Position numbers and translations under genes: made by a program. Positions 1-8,724 of a stretch of DNA of 21,501 nucleotides are shown here, one piece after another; the first letter of the stretch is position 1, and each line of letters begins with the position of its first letter. The notes under the pieces were generated by a model, which was not told the origin of the DNA, did no database searches, and was given only the letters and a program-made list of their open reading frames with translations. The DNA is from Akkermansiaceae bacterium. Lineage in GTDB: Bacteria; Verrucomicrobiota; Verrucomicrobiia; Verrucomicrobiales; Akkermansiaceae. The stretch lies in the NCBI GenBank assembly GCA_018676385.1, contig JABHEX010000323.1, positions 1-21,501 on the forward strand. Reading direction: 5' to 3'.

Positions 1-519
1 ATGATGGGATTTGGTGCAGGTTTTTTAGTGCCCGCATTCCTTCGTCTCTACTGGTGGCGTTTCAACGGAACGGCAAGTGCGATTGGCACACTCATTGGCA
101 TCGTGGCAGCGATCGTTCAGCGTCTGCTGTGGCCTGAGCTGAACGAGGTCTGGCAGTTCGTGTTTGTGCTGACGGTTGGTTTTGTTAGTTCTGTCAGTAT
201 AGCGCTGCTTACGGCACCCACCGATCCGGAGGTGCTGCGCAAGATGTATATCGAAACCAGGCCATTCGGGGTTTGGGGGCATCTCAAGGAAACGCTGACA
301 CCTGAAGAGCGTGCTAAGACAACCCGAGAGCATCGCCAAGATCTGTTAGCGTTGCCATTCGCCATGGTCTGGCAGACCTGCCTGTTCCTCGCTCCCATGC
401 TTTTCATCATCCACAACTGGCAGGGCTTTGCTGGCACTTGTGCGATCGGTATCGGAGCATTCGCTGGGATCTGGTTTATCTGGTTCCGCCACCAACCGAA
501 GGGAAATTTTCATGACTGA
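1..519 (+). CDS. Sodium:solute symporter family protein, C-terminal part (5' truncated by window edge)
   Basis: This is the last 172 residues of a membrane transporter; the gene starts before the window. About four hydrophobic segments are visible, at roughly residues 5-15, 22-42, 50-70 and 118-166 (the last spans two helices). A soluble loop carries the TAPTD and RPFGVW motifs that I associate with C-terminal regions of the sodium:solute symporter (SLC5-like) family. Such carriers use the sodium gradient to import sugars, sialic acids or other organic solutes across the inner membrane. Its stop overlaps the start of the downstream GH71/99-like gene by 8 bp, so the two are probably co-transcribed and translationally coupled. 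By context the substrate is likely a sugar released by the glycosidase and sulfatases downstream. That is inference, since substrate cannot be read from this fragment. Confidence 0.8.
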   Translation: MMGFGAGFLVPAFLRLYWWRFNGTASAIGTLIGIVAAIVQRLLWPELNEVWQFVFVLTVGFVSSVSIALLTAPTDPEVLRKMYIETRPFGVWGHLKETLTPEERAKTTREHRQDLLALPFAMVWQTCLFLAPMLFIIHNWQGFAGTCAIGIGAFAGIWFIWFRHQPKGNFHD

Positions 520-1861
520 TCATGGGAAAAACAAGAAACATATGAGGCCGATTTGGTTAGGGTTTTCATTGATAGCATTCGGCATCCCAGCCTGTAATGA
601 ATCCCAGCAATCACCTGCTGCGGAAACAGCTCAGGTGGACGCCTCGACGCTTACCGGCAAGGTGATGTGCGGCTACCAGGGGTGGTTTGGCGCTCCCCGT
701 GATGGCGAGGAGCGTGGCTGGAGGCATTATCGCAACCAGACGACCCAGAAGTTCAAGCCAGGTCAGGCAGGCATCGAGTTCTGGCCGGACATGCGTGAAC
801 TCAGTGAGCACGAGCGCTTTGATACGCCGTTTCACCACACCGACGGCCGCGTCGCTCAGGTCTTCAGTTCGGCGAAGCGCGATACGGTGGTCCGCCATTT
901 TAAATGGATGCAGGAGTATGGTATCGATGGTGTGTTTGTGCAGCGATTCGCCACCGAGGTGACCGCTCCGACAGACCGAACCAAGACGCCGATAGTTCAG
1001 ACGGTCAACCGCATTCTCAATAACTGCCGTGCGGGTGCGAGGCAGCACGGGAGGACATACGCGGTCATGTATGACCTAACAAGCATGAAGGCCGAACGCA
1101 TTGCCTTAGTCAAAGAAGACTGGCGTTACTTGGTCAAGGAGATGGGCATTCTCAAGGACAAATCCTATCAGCACCATCTCGGGCGCCCGGTGGTGTCCGT
1201 GTGGGGCGTTGGCTTCGGCAAGGGGCGTGACTATGGTGCGAAGGAGGTGGCTGATTTGATCGATTTCCTCAAGAACGATCCCGAGTGTGGTGGTCTCACG
1301 GTGATGCTGGGCATGCCAACCAACTGGCGAGATGGGGTCAAGGATGCGGGGCCGTTTGCTGACTGGGAGCCCGTTTATAGGGCTGCTGACATTATCTCTC
1401 CATGGATGGTTGGTCGATACCGTAATGCCAAACAGGCTCGAAACTACGTGGCCACAAGGGCCAAGGCTGACCGCGATTGGTGTGAGACCAACGGTAAGGA
1501 CTTCATGCCTGTTGTGTTTCCTGGCTTCGGTTGGTTCAACCTGAAGAAGGATACGGACGAGCATCCCGACGCCTTCATTGATCGCGATGGTGGACGTTTC
1601 CTGTGGGCTCAGTACGACGCCCACATCCGCGAAGGCGGTGCGACCATGATCTATCAGGCGATGTTTGATGAACTCGACGAGGGCACTCACATTTTCAAAT
1701 CCACGAACGACCCGCCGGTAGGCGAAAGCAGGTTCCGGACCTACGGCGACCTGCCCAGCGACCACTACCTTTGGTTGGTCGGCGAGGCAACTAAACGCTT
1801 GCGAGGCGAACTTCCAAGCAGGCCGGAAATGCCCGCCCGCCATCCATCTAATAAAAAATAA
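512..1861 (+). CDS. GH71/99-like glycoside hydrolase family protein, putative lipoprotein
   Basis: 449 residues. I chose the ATG at 512 because AAGGGA lies just upstream and it overlaps the symporter stop by 8 bp; an ATG at 428 would sit deep inside the symporter. A basic, hydrophobic leader ends in I-P-A-C28, a lipobox-like but atypical (Pro at -2) site, so export or outer-membrane anchoring is likely. The body matches bacterial proteins annotated as glycoside hydrolase 71/99-like. Recognisable parts are GYQGWF (54-59), FWPDM (90-94), the YGIDGVF strand (136-142) and FDELDEGT (385-392). The last resembles the catalytic-glutamate region of GH99 endo-alpha-mannosidases. The family assignment is fairly secure, but the substrate is not known. 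Placement between a symporter and three sulfatase domains suggests a role in degrading a sulfated, perhaps mannose-containing, glycan (inference). Confidence 0.8.
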   Translation: MTDHGKNKKHMRPIWLGFSLIAFGIPACNESQQSPAAETAQVDASTLTGKVMCGYQGWFGAPRDGEERGWRHYRNQTTQKFKPGQAGIEFWPDMRELSEHERFDTPFHHTDGRVAQVFSSAKRDTVVRHFKWMQEYGIDGVFVQRFATEVTAPTDRTKTPIVQTVNRILNNCRAGARQHGRTYAVMYDLTSMKAERIALVKEDWRYLVKEMGILKDKSYQHHLGRPVVSVWGVGFGKGRDYGAKEVADLIDFLKNDPECGGLTVMLGMPTNWRDGVKDAGPFADWEPVYRAADIISPWMVGRYRNAKQARNYVATRAKADRDWCETNGKDFMPVVFPGFGWFNLKKDTDEHPDAFIDRDGGRFLWAQYDAHIREGGATMIYQAMFDELDEGTHIFKSTNDPPVGESRFRTYGDLPSDHYLWLVGEATKRLRGELPSRPEMPARHPSNKK

Positions 1862-1863
1862 AA

Positions 1864-4863
1864 ATGCCCATGCATGTCTCTATCCGCGCTTTAGTTGCCG
1901 TTTTTGGGCTTTTCTCTGCCACCGTATCTGCCGCTGAAAAACAACCTAATATCGTTTTTTTCGTACTCGACGATCTCTGCGATTGGGTCGGCCCGCTTGG
2001 CTACAAGCAGGCACAGACGCCAAACATGGACCGACTCGCTTCCTCAGGCGTGACCTTCACCAACGCCCACACAGCGGGAATCTTTTGTGCCCCGTCGCGG
2101 AGTGCACTCTTCACCGGTCGGCATGCTTCATCGACTGGCTGCTATACCACCCAGGTTTACCATCGTGATCATCCCGACCTGCGACCATTGCAGGCCGTGC
2201 TGCATGAGGGCGGCTACACGACCCGCGGGGGAGGAAAGCTGTTCCATCATCCAGCCGGTTACGCCGATCTACGTGGCTGGGACGAGTTTTTTGTCCGTGA
2301 TGAGGCACAGAAGAAACGCGGCTGGGCTCTCGAAAGTTGGTCCTTCGGCATGGACTTTCTCCCCGAACCTTTTCCCTACAGCCCTTTCAGCCATGGTCGT
2401 AAGCTAAACCTGGGATTGTTTCTCGAGTGGGGGCCGATCCGGAATGAGAACGAGGGGAAGATGGCAGACACCATCCGCACCGAGTGGGCCTGTGACTTGC
2501 TGCGACAAAAACATAATAAACCTCTCTTTCTCGCGGTTGGGCTATACACGCCGCACTTTCCTAACTACGCACCTCAGAAATACTTCGACCTCTACGATCC
2601 GAAGAAGATCAAGCTTCCGGACTACAAGGACAACGACCTCGAGGATTTGCCGCCCGCGATCCGCAAGATGAAGACCGCGCGTTCAGCGCACCATAAGCGC
2701 TTGGTCGAACTGAATGCCGTAGAGGATGCCATTCACGGATACCTCGCCTGTGTTTCCTACGCTGATGCGATGCTGGGTCGCGTGCTCGACGCCATCGCCG
2801 AAGGGCCAAACGCCGACAATACCGTCGTCATCCTCCTGAGTGACCACGGCTACCATCACGGGGAAAAGTTTGATTGGGGGAAACACACCCTCTGGGAGCG
2901 GACCTCGAACATTCCACTGATCATCGCAGGGCCAGACGTCGCGCGCAATACGAAGGTTGATGCGACTGTTAGCCTGATCGATCTGTTTCCGAGCGTGACG
3001 GGCTTGGCGCAGGTCGAGGACCAGCAGAAACGGGACGGTGTTTCGCTGGTGCAGGTATTGAAGGCTCCCGCTGTGGCGCGTGACAGGAAGGTGTTGCTAC
3101 CCGGGATGAAGCCGAATGAGTATGCGGTCATGAACCGGGACTGGCGCTACATTCACTATGCCGACGGGGGTGAGGAACTCTATCAAGTTAAGAAAGATCC
3201 GAACGAATGGCACAACCTCGCGGGAAGATCCGAACATGCAAAAGTGATGCAAGAAATGCGGCAAAGTGCGCCGAAGGAATTTGCTCCACCGGGACCAGCA
3301 AAAAACGAGTTGAAACTTGTGACTGAGGGTGAAAATTTTCGATGGGAGAAACGTGTTAGTAAACCTTCTCAAAAATCTGACGGTAAAGATCAGCGGGCGC
3401 CGAAACCTAGGAACAAAAAAAAGAAGAACATCCTTATGATCGTCTGTGATGACCTGAACACGCATGTCTCGCCAGCAGGATATAAGTCGATCATTACACC
3501 GCATATGAACCAGTTAGCATCCGAGGCCATGACATTTAACCGGGCCTTCTGCCAATACCCAGTGTGCGGACCCTCGCGGGCGTCATTTCTCAGCGGACTC
3601 TATCCTGAGTCAACCGGAGTGCTCGATAACAAAAAAGATATTCGTATCACACGGCCAGGAACTTTAACTATGCCCGGATTCTTTAAGAAGAATGGCTACT
3701 GGACGGCCAGCGTTGGAAAGGTTTTCCACTCTCCGAGGCATGAGCAGGGAGATGATGTCTGGAATGAATTTGTCCGCTTCCAGAACGACGAGCTGCCAAT
3801 CGTACTAGCTGCCCGAGAGAAATTCGAAGCAGAATTCGGATCGGCGAACGACGCCAAAAATCGTAAGCGTTGGAAAGCAGTCGAGAAGGCAGCGAAGAGT
3901 AAGCTCGATGCACAGACCCCTCCGGGCTACGGCCGTAGTGGGTTGACAGATGAGCAGCATAAAGACGGTAAAAACGCGCGTCAGGTGGTTTCTTGGCTGA
4001 CGAAGAAAGCCCATGGTTCGAAGCCGTTTTTCATTACCTGTGGTATTCAAAAACCCCATGTGCCATTCCTCGCACCGGATAAATATTTCAACCTTTATCC
4101 GCTCGACGCTATCCGCTACACCCCTGATCGACCTGATCTGTGGGAAAGTCTGCCGAGGAAGGCAATCAATACTCGCTTTAAGGAATTTGGATTTAAATTG
4201 GGTAAAGAGAATGATGCCCTGCGCCGCGAATACATGCAGGCCTATCACGCCTGCGTCTCGTTTATCGACGTTCAAATCGGACTGATTATCGCGGCACTCA
4301 AGGAGAGCGGACACTGGGAGGACACTATCGTTATTCTGACCTCGGATCACGGCTATCATCTCGGTGACCATTTTCTCTGGGGAAAGGTGACTCTGTTCGA
4401 CGTCGGAACAAAAGTACCTTTTATCATACGCGCCCCTGGTTTGACGTATGGAGCCACTCACTCAGAGGCAATGGTAGAACTAGTGGATATCTACCCGACT
4501 CTTGCCAGCCTCACCGAGCTCGAGGCTCCCAATCATTTACAAGGAATATCGCTACAGGCCCTGCTGAAACACCCCGATCGGTTAGGACGCAAAAAGTATG
4601 CCTATAGCGTAGTCACGCGCGGTAAACAGCTAGGATATGCACTTCGTGATCAGCGTTGGCGCTATGGGAAATGGCCCGACGGTGAGGAGCTTTATAGGCT
4701 AACACACGATCCGGATGAGAAACGGAATCTCGCCAGTAAGCCGGCTCATGCGAAACGCCTGAGAACTTTCCGAACTGCCCTCACGACCAAACGTAAGGAG
4801 GCGAGACAGAAACGGAACAAGCAGACGTCACCTCAATCCTTGCCAAACTCTGTTCCCCATTAG
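1864..4863 (+). CDS. Tandem double sulfatase (two complete S1 arylsulfatase domains in one protein)
   Basis: 999 residues, about twice the normal sulfatase length. A Sec signal peptide (1-23) is followed by sulfatase domain 1 (about 26-475). Its features are metal-binding D36-D37, the formylglycine motif C75-A-P-S-R, D327-H328 and K340. A Lys-rich, disordered-looking linker (about 480-521) leads to domain 2 (about 522-975). That domain has D529-D530, the formylglycine motif C568-G-P-S-R, K730-P-H, D828-H829 and K841. Both resemble iduronate-2-sulfatase-like (S1_7-type) enzymes and both look catalytically complete. Domain 2 has no signal peptide of its own, as expected for a fusion. The two copies are clearly diverged, so they may act on different sulfate positions (inference). 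The cysteines must be matured to formylglycine by FGE or anSME, neither of which is in the window. The gene starts 2 bp after the GH71/99-like stop. A basic tail ends the protein. Confidence 0.92.
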   Translation: MPMHVSIRALVAVFGLFSATVSAAEKQPNIVFFVLDDLCDWVGPLGYKQAQTPNMDRLASSGVTFTNAHTAGIFCAPSRSALFTGRHASSTGCYTTQVYHRDHPDLRPLQAVLHEGGYTTRGGGKLFHHPAGYADLRGWDEFFVRDEAQKKRGWALESWSFGMDFLPEPFPYSPFSHGRKLNLGLFLEWGPIRNENEGKMADTIRTEWACDLLRQKHNKPLFLAVGLYTPHFPNYAPQKYFDLYDPKKIKLPDYKDNDLEDLPPAIRKMKTARSAHHKRLVELNAVEDAIHGYLACVSYADAMLGRVLDAIAEGPNADNTVVILLSDHGYHHGEKFDWGKHTLWERTSNIPLIIAGPDVARNTKVDATVSLIDLFPSVTGLAQVEDQQKRDGVSLVQVLKAPAVARDRKVLLPGMKPNEYAVMNRDWRYIHYADGGEELYQVKKDPNEWHNLAGRSEHAKVMQEMRQSAPKEFAPPGPAKNELKLVTEGENFRWEKRVSKPSQKSDGKDQRAPKPRNKKKKNILMIVCDDLNTHVSPAGYKSIITPHMNQLASEAMTFNRAFCQYPVCGPSRASFLSGLYPESTGVLDNKKDIRITRPGTLTMPGFFKKNGYWTASVGKVFHSPRHEQGDDVWNEFVRFQNDELPIVLAAREKFEAEFGSANDAKNRKRWKAVEKAAKSKLDAQTPPGYGRSGLTDEQHKDGKNARQVVSWLTKKAHGSKPFFITCGIQKPHVPFLAPDKYFNLYPLDAIRYTPDRPDLWESLPRKAINTRFKEFGFKLGKENDALRREYMQAYHACVSFIDVQIGLIIAALKESGHWEDTIVILTSDHGYHLGDHFLWGKVTLFDVGTKVPFIIRAPGLTYGATHSEAMVELVDIYPTLASLTELEAPNHLQGISLQALLKHPDRLGRKKYAYSVVTRGKQLGYALRDQRWRYGKWPDGEELYRLTHDPDEKRNLASKPAHAKRLRTFRTALTTKRKEARQKRNKQTSPQSLPNSVPH

Positions 4864-4916
4864 CAAACCGCAACGCACTCGATGAACTAACAACACACCT
4901 CAACCATCCCAAATTC

Positions 4917-6485
4917 ATGAAAACCGAACACTTTGTGGCCTATCTAACATTTACCACCTCGCTAGCCATGCCACTCTCCTTGTCAGCGGCAGCAGATAAG
5001 ATACCTAACAAAGTCATCCCCAAAGCGATCCCTGGAGCAAAGCCTCGCAACGTTGTCTTTATCCTCTCAGACGATCACCGCTATGACGCCATGAGTTTTC
5101 TGGGTCACCAGTTCGCAAAAACTCCTGTGATGGACTCACTCGCAGCGAACGGCGCCCACGTGAAAAATGCGCTCGTTACCACCTCACTGTGTTCACCGAG
5201 CCGAGCGTCTATTCTCACCGGGCTGTATACATTTCGTCACCGCGTGATCGACAACAACCGACCGATTCCTGCGGGCACCGTCTATTTCCCGCAATACCTG
5301 CAAAAAGCCGGATACGCGACAGGTTTTATCGGTAAATGGCACATGGGCGGCGAAAGCGACAAACCTCAACCGGGTTGGGACCACTGGGTGAGTTTTGCTG
5401 GGCAGGGGCATTACTTGCCGCCTAACCCCAACTACACCCTCAATGTCAACGGAGAGCGGGTTAAACAGAAAAGCTATATCACCCATGAATTGACCGATTA
5501 CGCTATCGATTGGCTCAAGCAACAGAAGCCTTCTGAGAAACCCTTTTTCCTCTATCTCTCGCACAAGGCAGTCCACGCCAATTTTACGCCAGAGAAAAAG
5601 CATGAAGACTCCTTCAAACATCTGCCCTTTAAACGCCCAACATCAGAAAAAAACACCGCTACTGACCTCCATAAGCCCCGGTGGCTACGCGACCAGCGCA
5701 ACTCGTGGCACGGAGTTGATTTCCCCTACCACAGTGAGCTAGATATCGAGCGCTACTACAAACGATATTGCGAGACTTTACGCACGGTAGACGACAGCAT
5801 AGGACGAGTCATTAAGCAGTTAAAGGAGATGGGGATCTACGAAGATACCCTGATCATCTATATGGGCGACAACGGCTTCATGTTCGGTGAGCACGGACTA
5901 ATCGACAAGCGTGTTGCCTATGAAACCTCGATGCGAGTGCCCATGCTTGTGCAGTGCCCTTCCATAATCAAGGGTGGCACGGTCGTGGACGAAATGGTCG
6001 CCAACATCGATGTCGCACCAACTGTCATGCAGGCCATGGGGCTAGAAAAGCCGACCCACATGGATGGAGAGAGTTTTCTCCCGCTGACTCTTGGCAAAAA
6101 AAACAAGTGGCGCAACGAATTCCTATACGTTTATTACTGGGAGAAAAACTTTCCACAAACACCCACTACTTTCGCTATTCGTAGCAATCGCTATAAATAT
6201 ATCACTTACTACGGATTGTGGGATGCCGACGAATTTTATGACATCCAGAACGATCCCGAAGAAAGCAAAAACCTCTTTTACGACCCAGCCTTTAAAAAAC
6301 AGGCTAAGAAAATGGAAATTAAGCTCTACAAAATGATGGCGGAATTCGGCGGAATGGAAATACCTCTCAACCAACCTAGGGGCGGCTTTAATCATTATCG
6401 CCTACGTGACCGCGACGGCAATAAAGCCTCCAATTTCCCAGTCCCCATGGTCATCGAAGCTCCCATCAACAAAGACGCCAACTAA
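4917..6485 (+). CDS. Secreted sulfatase (S1 family, possibly GlcNAc-6-sulfatase-like)
   Basis: 522 residues with a probable signal peptide (about 1-26, ending in the Ala-rich SAAAD region). The S1 arylsulfatase fold is shown by metal ligands D52-D53, the formylglycine site C92-S-P-S-R followed by ASILTGLY, GKWHMGG (139-145), the metal/base motif G-D318-N319-G and K331. The architecture and the RHRVIDNN segment after the active-site helix resemble N-acetylglucosamine-6-sulfatase-type enzymes. Exact S1 subfamily and substrate are uncertain. The gene lies 53 bp after the double sulfatase on the same strand and probably belongs to the same glycan-use operon. It is only distantly similar to either domain of its neighbour, so together the cluster offers three sulfatase active sites of probably different specificity. 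Confidence 0.92.
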   Translation: MKTEHFVAYLTFTTSLAMPLSLSAAADKIPNKVIPKAIPGAKPRNVVFILSDDHRYDAMSFLGHQFAKTPVMDSLAANGAHVKNALVTTSLCSPSRASILTGLYTFRHRVIDNNRPIPAGTVYFPQYLQKAGYATGFIGKWHMGGESDKPQPGWDHWVSFAGQGHYLPPNPNYTLNVNGERVKQKSYITHELTDYAIDWLKQQKPSEKPFFLYLSHKAVHANFTPEKKHEDSFKHLPFKRPTSEKNTATDLHKPRWLRDQRNSWHGVDFPYHSELDIERYYKRYCETLRTVDDSIGRVIKQLKEMGIYEDTLIIYMGDNGFMFGEHGLIDKRVAYETSMRVPMLVQCPSIIKGGTVVDEMVANIDVAPTVMQAMGLEKPTHMDGESFLPLTLGKKNKWRNEFLYVYYWEKNFPQTPTTFAIRSNRYKYITYYGLWDADEFYDIQNDPEESKNLFYDPAFKKQAKKMEIKLYKMMAEFGGMEIPLNQPRGGFNHYRLRDRDGNKASNFPVPMVIEAPINKDAN

Positions 6486-6509
6486 TTCTTATTAGATTTT
6501 TGTTTTAGA

Positions 6510-6538
6510 TTGACTATATTGAAAAAACGTTTTACCAT
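6510..6538 (+). promoter_or_regulatory. Putative sigma70-type promoter for the pseudopilin gene
   Basis: TTGACT (6510-6515, 5 of 6 to consensus) is separated by exactly 17 bp from TACCAT (6533-6538, 4 of 6). It lies in an AT-rich gap after the sulfatase stop and before the pseudopilin start candidates. Sequence-only prediction; the -10 box is weak. Confidence 0.4.
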
Positions 6539-6604
6539 TTTGACCTATTACGTCTCTTCCTAGGTAAGATTCGCTATGGTCTATTGAAAAACCAACCTAC
6601 TTCC

Positions 6605-7336
6605 ATGCAAGGTATCCCAACCACCAAAAAGCCGATATTTAAGGCACACATGACATTTCTGACTGGATTCACTCTAGTGGAACTGTTGGTTGTCGTCGCT
6701 ATCATTGCGGTTTTAGCCGCACTAACCTTCACCTTTGTTGGTCGAGGTCTGGCCAGCGGGAGGGCGGCAACATGCACGTCTAATTTACGACAAGTAGGAG
6801 CTGCACTGATAGCTCATTCAATCGATAACAATAATAAGTTTATCGCGCTGCAACCAGATATAAATCCCGAAACCGGTAAACGCCCCCCTGTCTGGACATG
6901 GCAACTAGCTAGAGACGGATACTTGGGTTCATGGGATGGTAAAGGCTCTGCGCCATGCGGTAGTGGAGTCTGGACTTGTCCAGAATGTGAATTTGTAAGT
7001 CATAATTACGGTGGTTATGGAGTAGTTGAAGGAACTATCTTCGCCTACGAGGAAACCAGCCCCAGAGGAGGAGTCACAGAAAAGGGCTCTCTGCGTGAAC
7101 ACCGAATCGAGGACCCCGCCAACACATGGCTGGTGGGTGACGCACACATCAACGTAAATAAGCCAAACAAGGGCTGGTATGCAATCTGGTCTCAGCCATC
7201 AAGATGGAACGGTCACGGTCCAGCGGCACGCCACAACGGCAAGGTAAACGTCTGCATGATAGATGGTCATGTTGAACGCTTGACGATCAAGCAAATTGAG
7301 GAGAGAAAATTAACAGAAGATGTGCTCAGACAATAG
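6605..7336 (+). CDS. Type II/IV pseudopilin-like protein with H-X9-DG motif
   Basis: 243 residues from ATG 6605. Other possible starts are TTG 6584 (28-residue leader) and ATG 6650 (6-residue leader); none has a clear ribosome site. I prefer 6605 because it gives a 21-residue basic leader. The prepilin peptidase site is G21|FTLVE with Glu at +5, followed by a hydrophobic helix (about 22-46). The soluble part has a CxxC pair (C125, C128) and the motif H210-(9 residues)-D220-G221, the H-X9-DG signature of a large PVC-bacterial prepilin-type family. The protein is expected to be cleaved by PilD and to sit in the inner membrane or a pseudopilus. Its function is unknown. Relatives are often found close to sulfatase genes in these bacteria, which fits here. 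It probably has its own promoter. Confidence 0.85.
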   Translation: MQGIPTTKKPIFKAHMTFLTGFTLVELLVVVAIIAVLAALTFTFVGRGLASGRAATCTSNLRQVGAALIAHSIDNNNKFIALQPDINPETGKRPPVWTWQLARDGYLGSWDGKGSAPCGSGVWTCPECEFVSHNYGGYGVVEGTIFAYEETSPRGGVTEKGSLREHRIEDPANTWLVGDAHINVNKPNKGWYAIWSQPSRWNGHGPAARHNGKVNVCMIDGHVERLTIKQIEERKLTEDVLRQ

Positions 7337-7356
7337 TTTATTACGCCCATAACCAA

Positions 7357-7377
7357 GAGATCGACATTTATGATCTC
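7357..7377. repeat. Weak 6-bp inverted repeat between convergent genes
   Basis: GAGATC (7357-7362) and GATCTC (7372-7377) form a perfect 6-bp stem with a 9-nt loop, just after the pseudopilin stop and before the convergent dinB end. There is no T-tract, so a terminator role is doubtful. Nothing else is recognisable in the 168-bp gap 7337-7504. Confidence 0.3.
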
Positions 7378-7504
7378 AATTATCAAACGATTCAAGATTG
7401 ATTTGTTGGGCAAAATGGTCAGCGCTATCAACAGTCACAACTGCATAAAGGCAAAAATTTGATAGCTAGGCGATGATTGCAGGGGGCGTGACAACACTCA
7501 TCGA

Positions 7505-8542
7505 TCAAAACATTTCCATCTGTGCACTTCCGTTCTCATCTTGAAGTTTCACGCCAAGTCCAAACAGCCTGACAGCCTTTCCCTCTCCCCTCGCCCATGC
7601 TTCGTGGAGTAGTTCCTCATAAATAGCCCTCTCTTGACTTACCGAGGCACGCTCTGCCGTAGTCCGGGTAAAATCGGCAAACTTCAGTTTGATCACCAAC
7701 GATCTGATTTTTCTGTTCCTGTATTTTCCAAGCAAGATTTTTTCTATCTCATCCTGTAGGGATCCTAACAACGGAAGTAGTTCACTAGATGAAGTGACGT
7801 TTTCATGGAAAGTTCTCTCCTTGCTGATCGACTTCCTACTGCGATGCGACTTAACCACACGGCTATCTTGGCCGCGACTCAGATCGTAGAGTTCCAGCCC
7901 CCATTTACCGAAACGTCGCGTCAATTCCAGTTTGTCCCACTGCTGTAGTTCGCCACAGGTTTTCACCCCTATATTCCCAAGTTTTTCCTGCATCCGCTTG
8001 CCCACGCCCCAAAGTTTCGATACTGGTAGATCCCGCATGAAGCCATCAACCTCTTGAGGTGAAATCTCAAATTGCCCGTTGGGCTTTTGCCAATCACTCG
8101 CGATCTTTGCCAGCATCTTGTTAGGCGCTATTCCTGCCGATGCCGCCAGCCCTGTCTCTTCATAAATCTGCGCACGAATCTCCCTTGCAATGGCAGAACC
8201 TTCGCTGCTCCAGTGGCTTAGGTCTAAGTAAGCTTCATCCAATGATAAAGGCTCAATTTTGTCTGTAAACCGTCCCATGATCGCCCGAATGCGAGCAGAT
8301 TCCGAACGATACAAATCAAATCGAACCGGAAGCATAATCAACTCAGGGCATAATTGCAGTGCCTTGAACCCAGGCATCGCCGAGTGACACCCAAATTTCC
8401 TTGCCTCATAGTTGGCAGCACAAATCACCCCACGCCTACTAGTACCACCTACCGCGACGGGTTTCCCCATCAGTGAGGGATTCTCTCGTTCTTCAATGGC
8501 TGCGTAAAAGCAGTCCATGTCAATGTGGATGCAAAGTCGCAT
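7505..8542 (-). CDS. dinB: DNA polymerase IV (Y-family translesion polymerase)
   Basis: 345 residues, full length for DinB. Catalytic carboxylates are visible in D8-M-D10 and in S-L-D102-E103, with F12 in the steric-gate region. Palm, fingers, thumb (helix-hairpin-helix around GVGKRM) and little-finger domains follow in normal order. The protein ends in Q341-M-E-M-F345, a good match to the C-terminal beta-clamp-binding pentapeptide (QLxLF type), so recruitment to the sliding clamp is likely. The enzyme copies past damaged bases with low fidelity and also makes -1 frameshifts. The gene is 57 bp downstream of tRNA-Leu on the same strand. No clear LexA-type box is visible in that short gap, so SOS control cannot be claimed. 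Confidence 0.96.
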   Translation of the reverse strand: MRLCIHIDMDCFYAAIEERENPSLMGKPVAVGGTSRRGVICAANYEARKFGCHSAMPGFKALQLCPELIMLPVRFDLYRSESARIRAIMGRFTDKIEPLSLDEAYLDLSHWSSEGSAIAREIRAQIYEETGLAASAGIAPNKMLAKIASDWQKPNGQFEISPQEVDGFMRDLPVSKLWGVGKRMQEKLGNIGVKTCGELQQWDKLELTRRFGKWGLELYDLSRGQDSRVVKSHRSRKSISKERTFHENVTSSSELLPLLGSLQDEIEKILLGKYRNRKIRSLVIKLKFADFTRTTAERASVSQERAIYEELLHEAWARGEGKAVRLFGLGVKLQDENGSAQMEMF

Positions 8543-8599
8543 AGTTCTTCAGGATGCAATACTCACATGGAGTGCCACATATTTGACATCTTATAAAAA

Positions 8600-8685
8600 T
8601 ACCGCCGACCGGGATCGAACCGGTACGATTGTTACCAATCAACGGATTTTAAATCCGTCGCGTCTACCAATTCCGCCACGGCGGC
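8600..8685 (-). tRNA. trnL-UAA: tRNA-Leu (anticodon UAA)
   Basis: 86-nt class II tRNA on the minus strand. The acceptor stem GCCGCCG pairs with CGGCGGU (terminal G-U), and the D arm carries GGUAGA. The anticodon stem ACGGA/UCCGU encloses the loop UUUAAAA with anticodon UAA. A long variable arm (GAUUG/CAAUC) and the T arm ACCGG-UUCGAUC-CCGGU follow. Discriminator A73, as required for Leu tRNAs, is at 8600. CCA is not encoded. Confidence 0.96.
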
Positions 8686-8724
8686 GTGGGGAAAACTGTT
8701 CGATTTCGCAAACAGGGATGCACA

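Noticed and set aside
428..511. Longer N-terminus for the GH71/99-like gene (ATG 428)
   Set aside because: The extra 28 residues lie inside the symporter gene in another frame; ATG 512 has a good ribosome site and is followed by the leader peptide.
1106..1843. 245-residue open frame on the minus strand
   Set aside because: Antisense to the clearly conserved GH71/99-like gene; no recognisable domain, a codon-composition shadow.
3805..4461. 218-residue open frame on the minus strand
   Set aside because: Antisense to the second sulfatase domain; no domain features.
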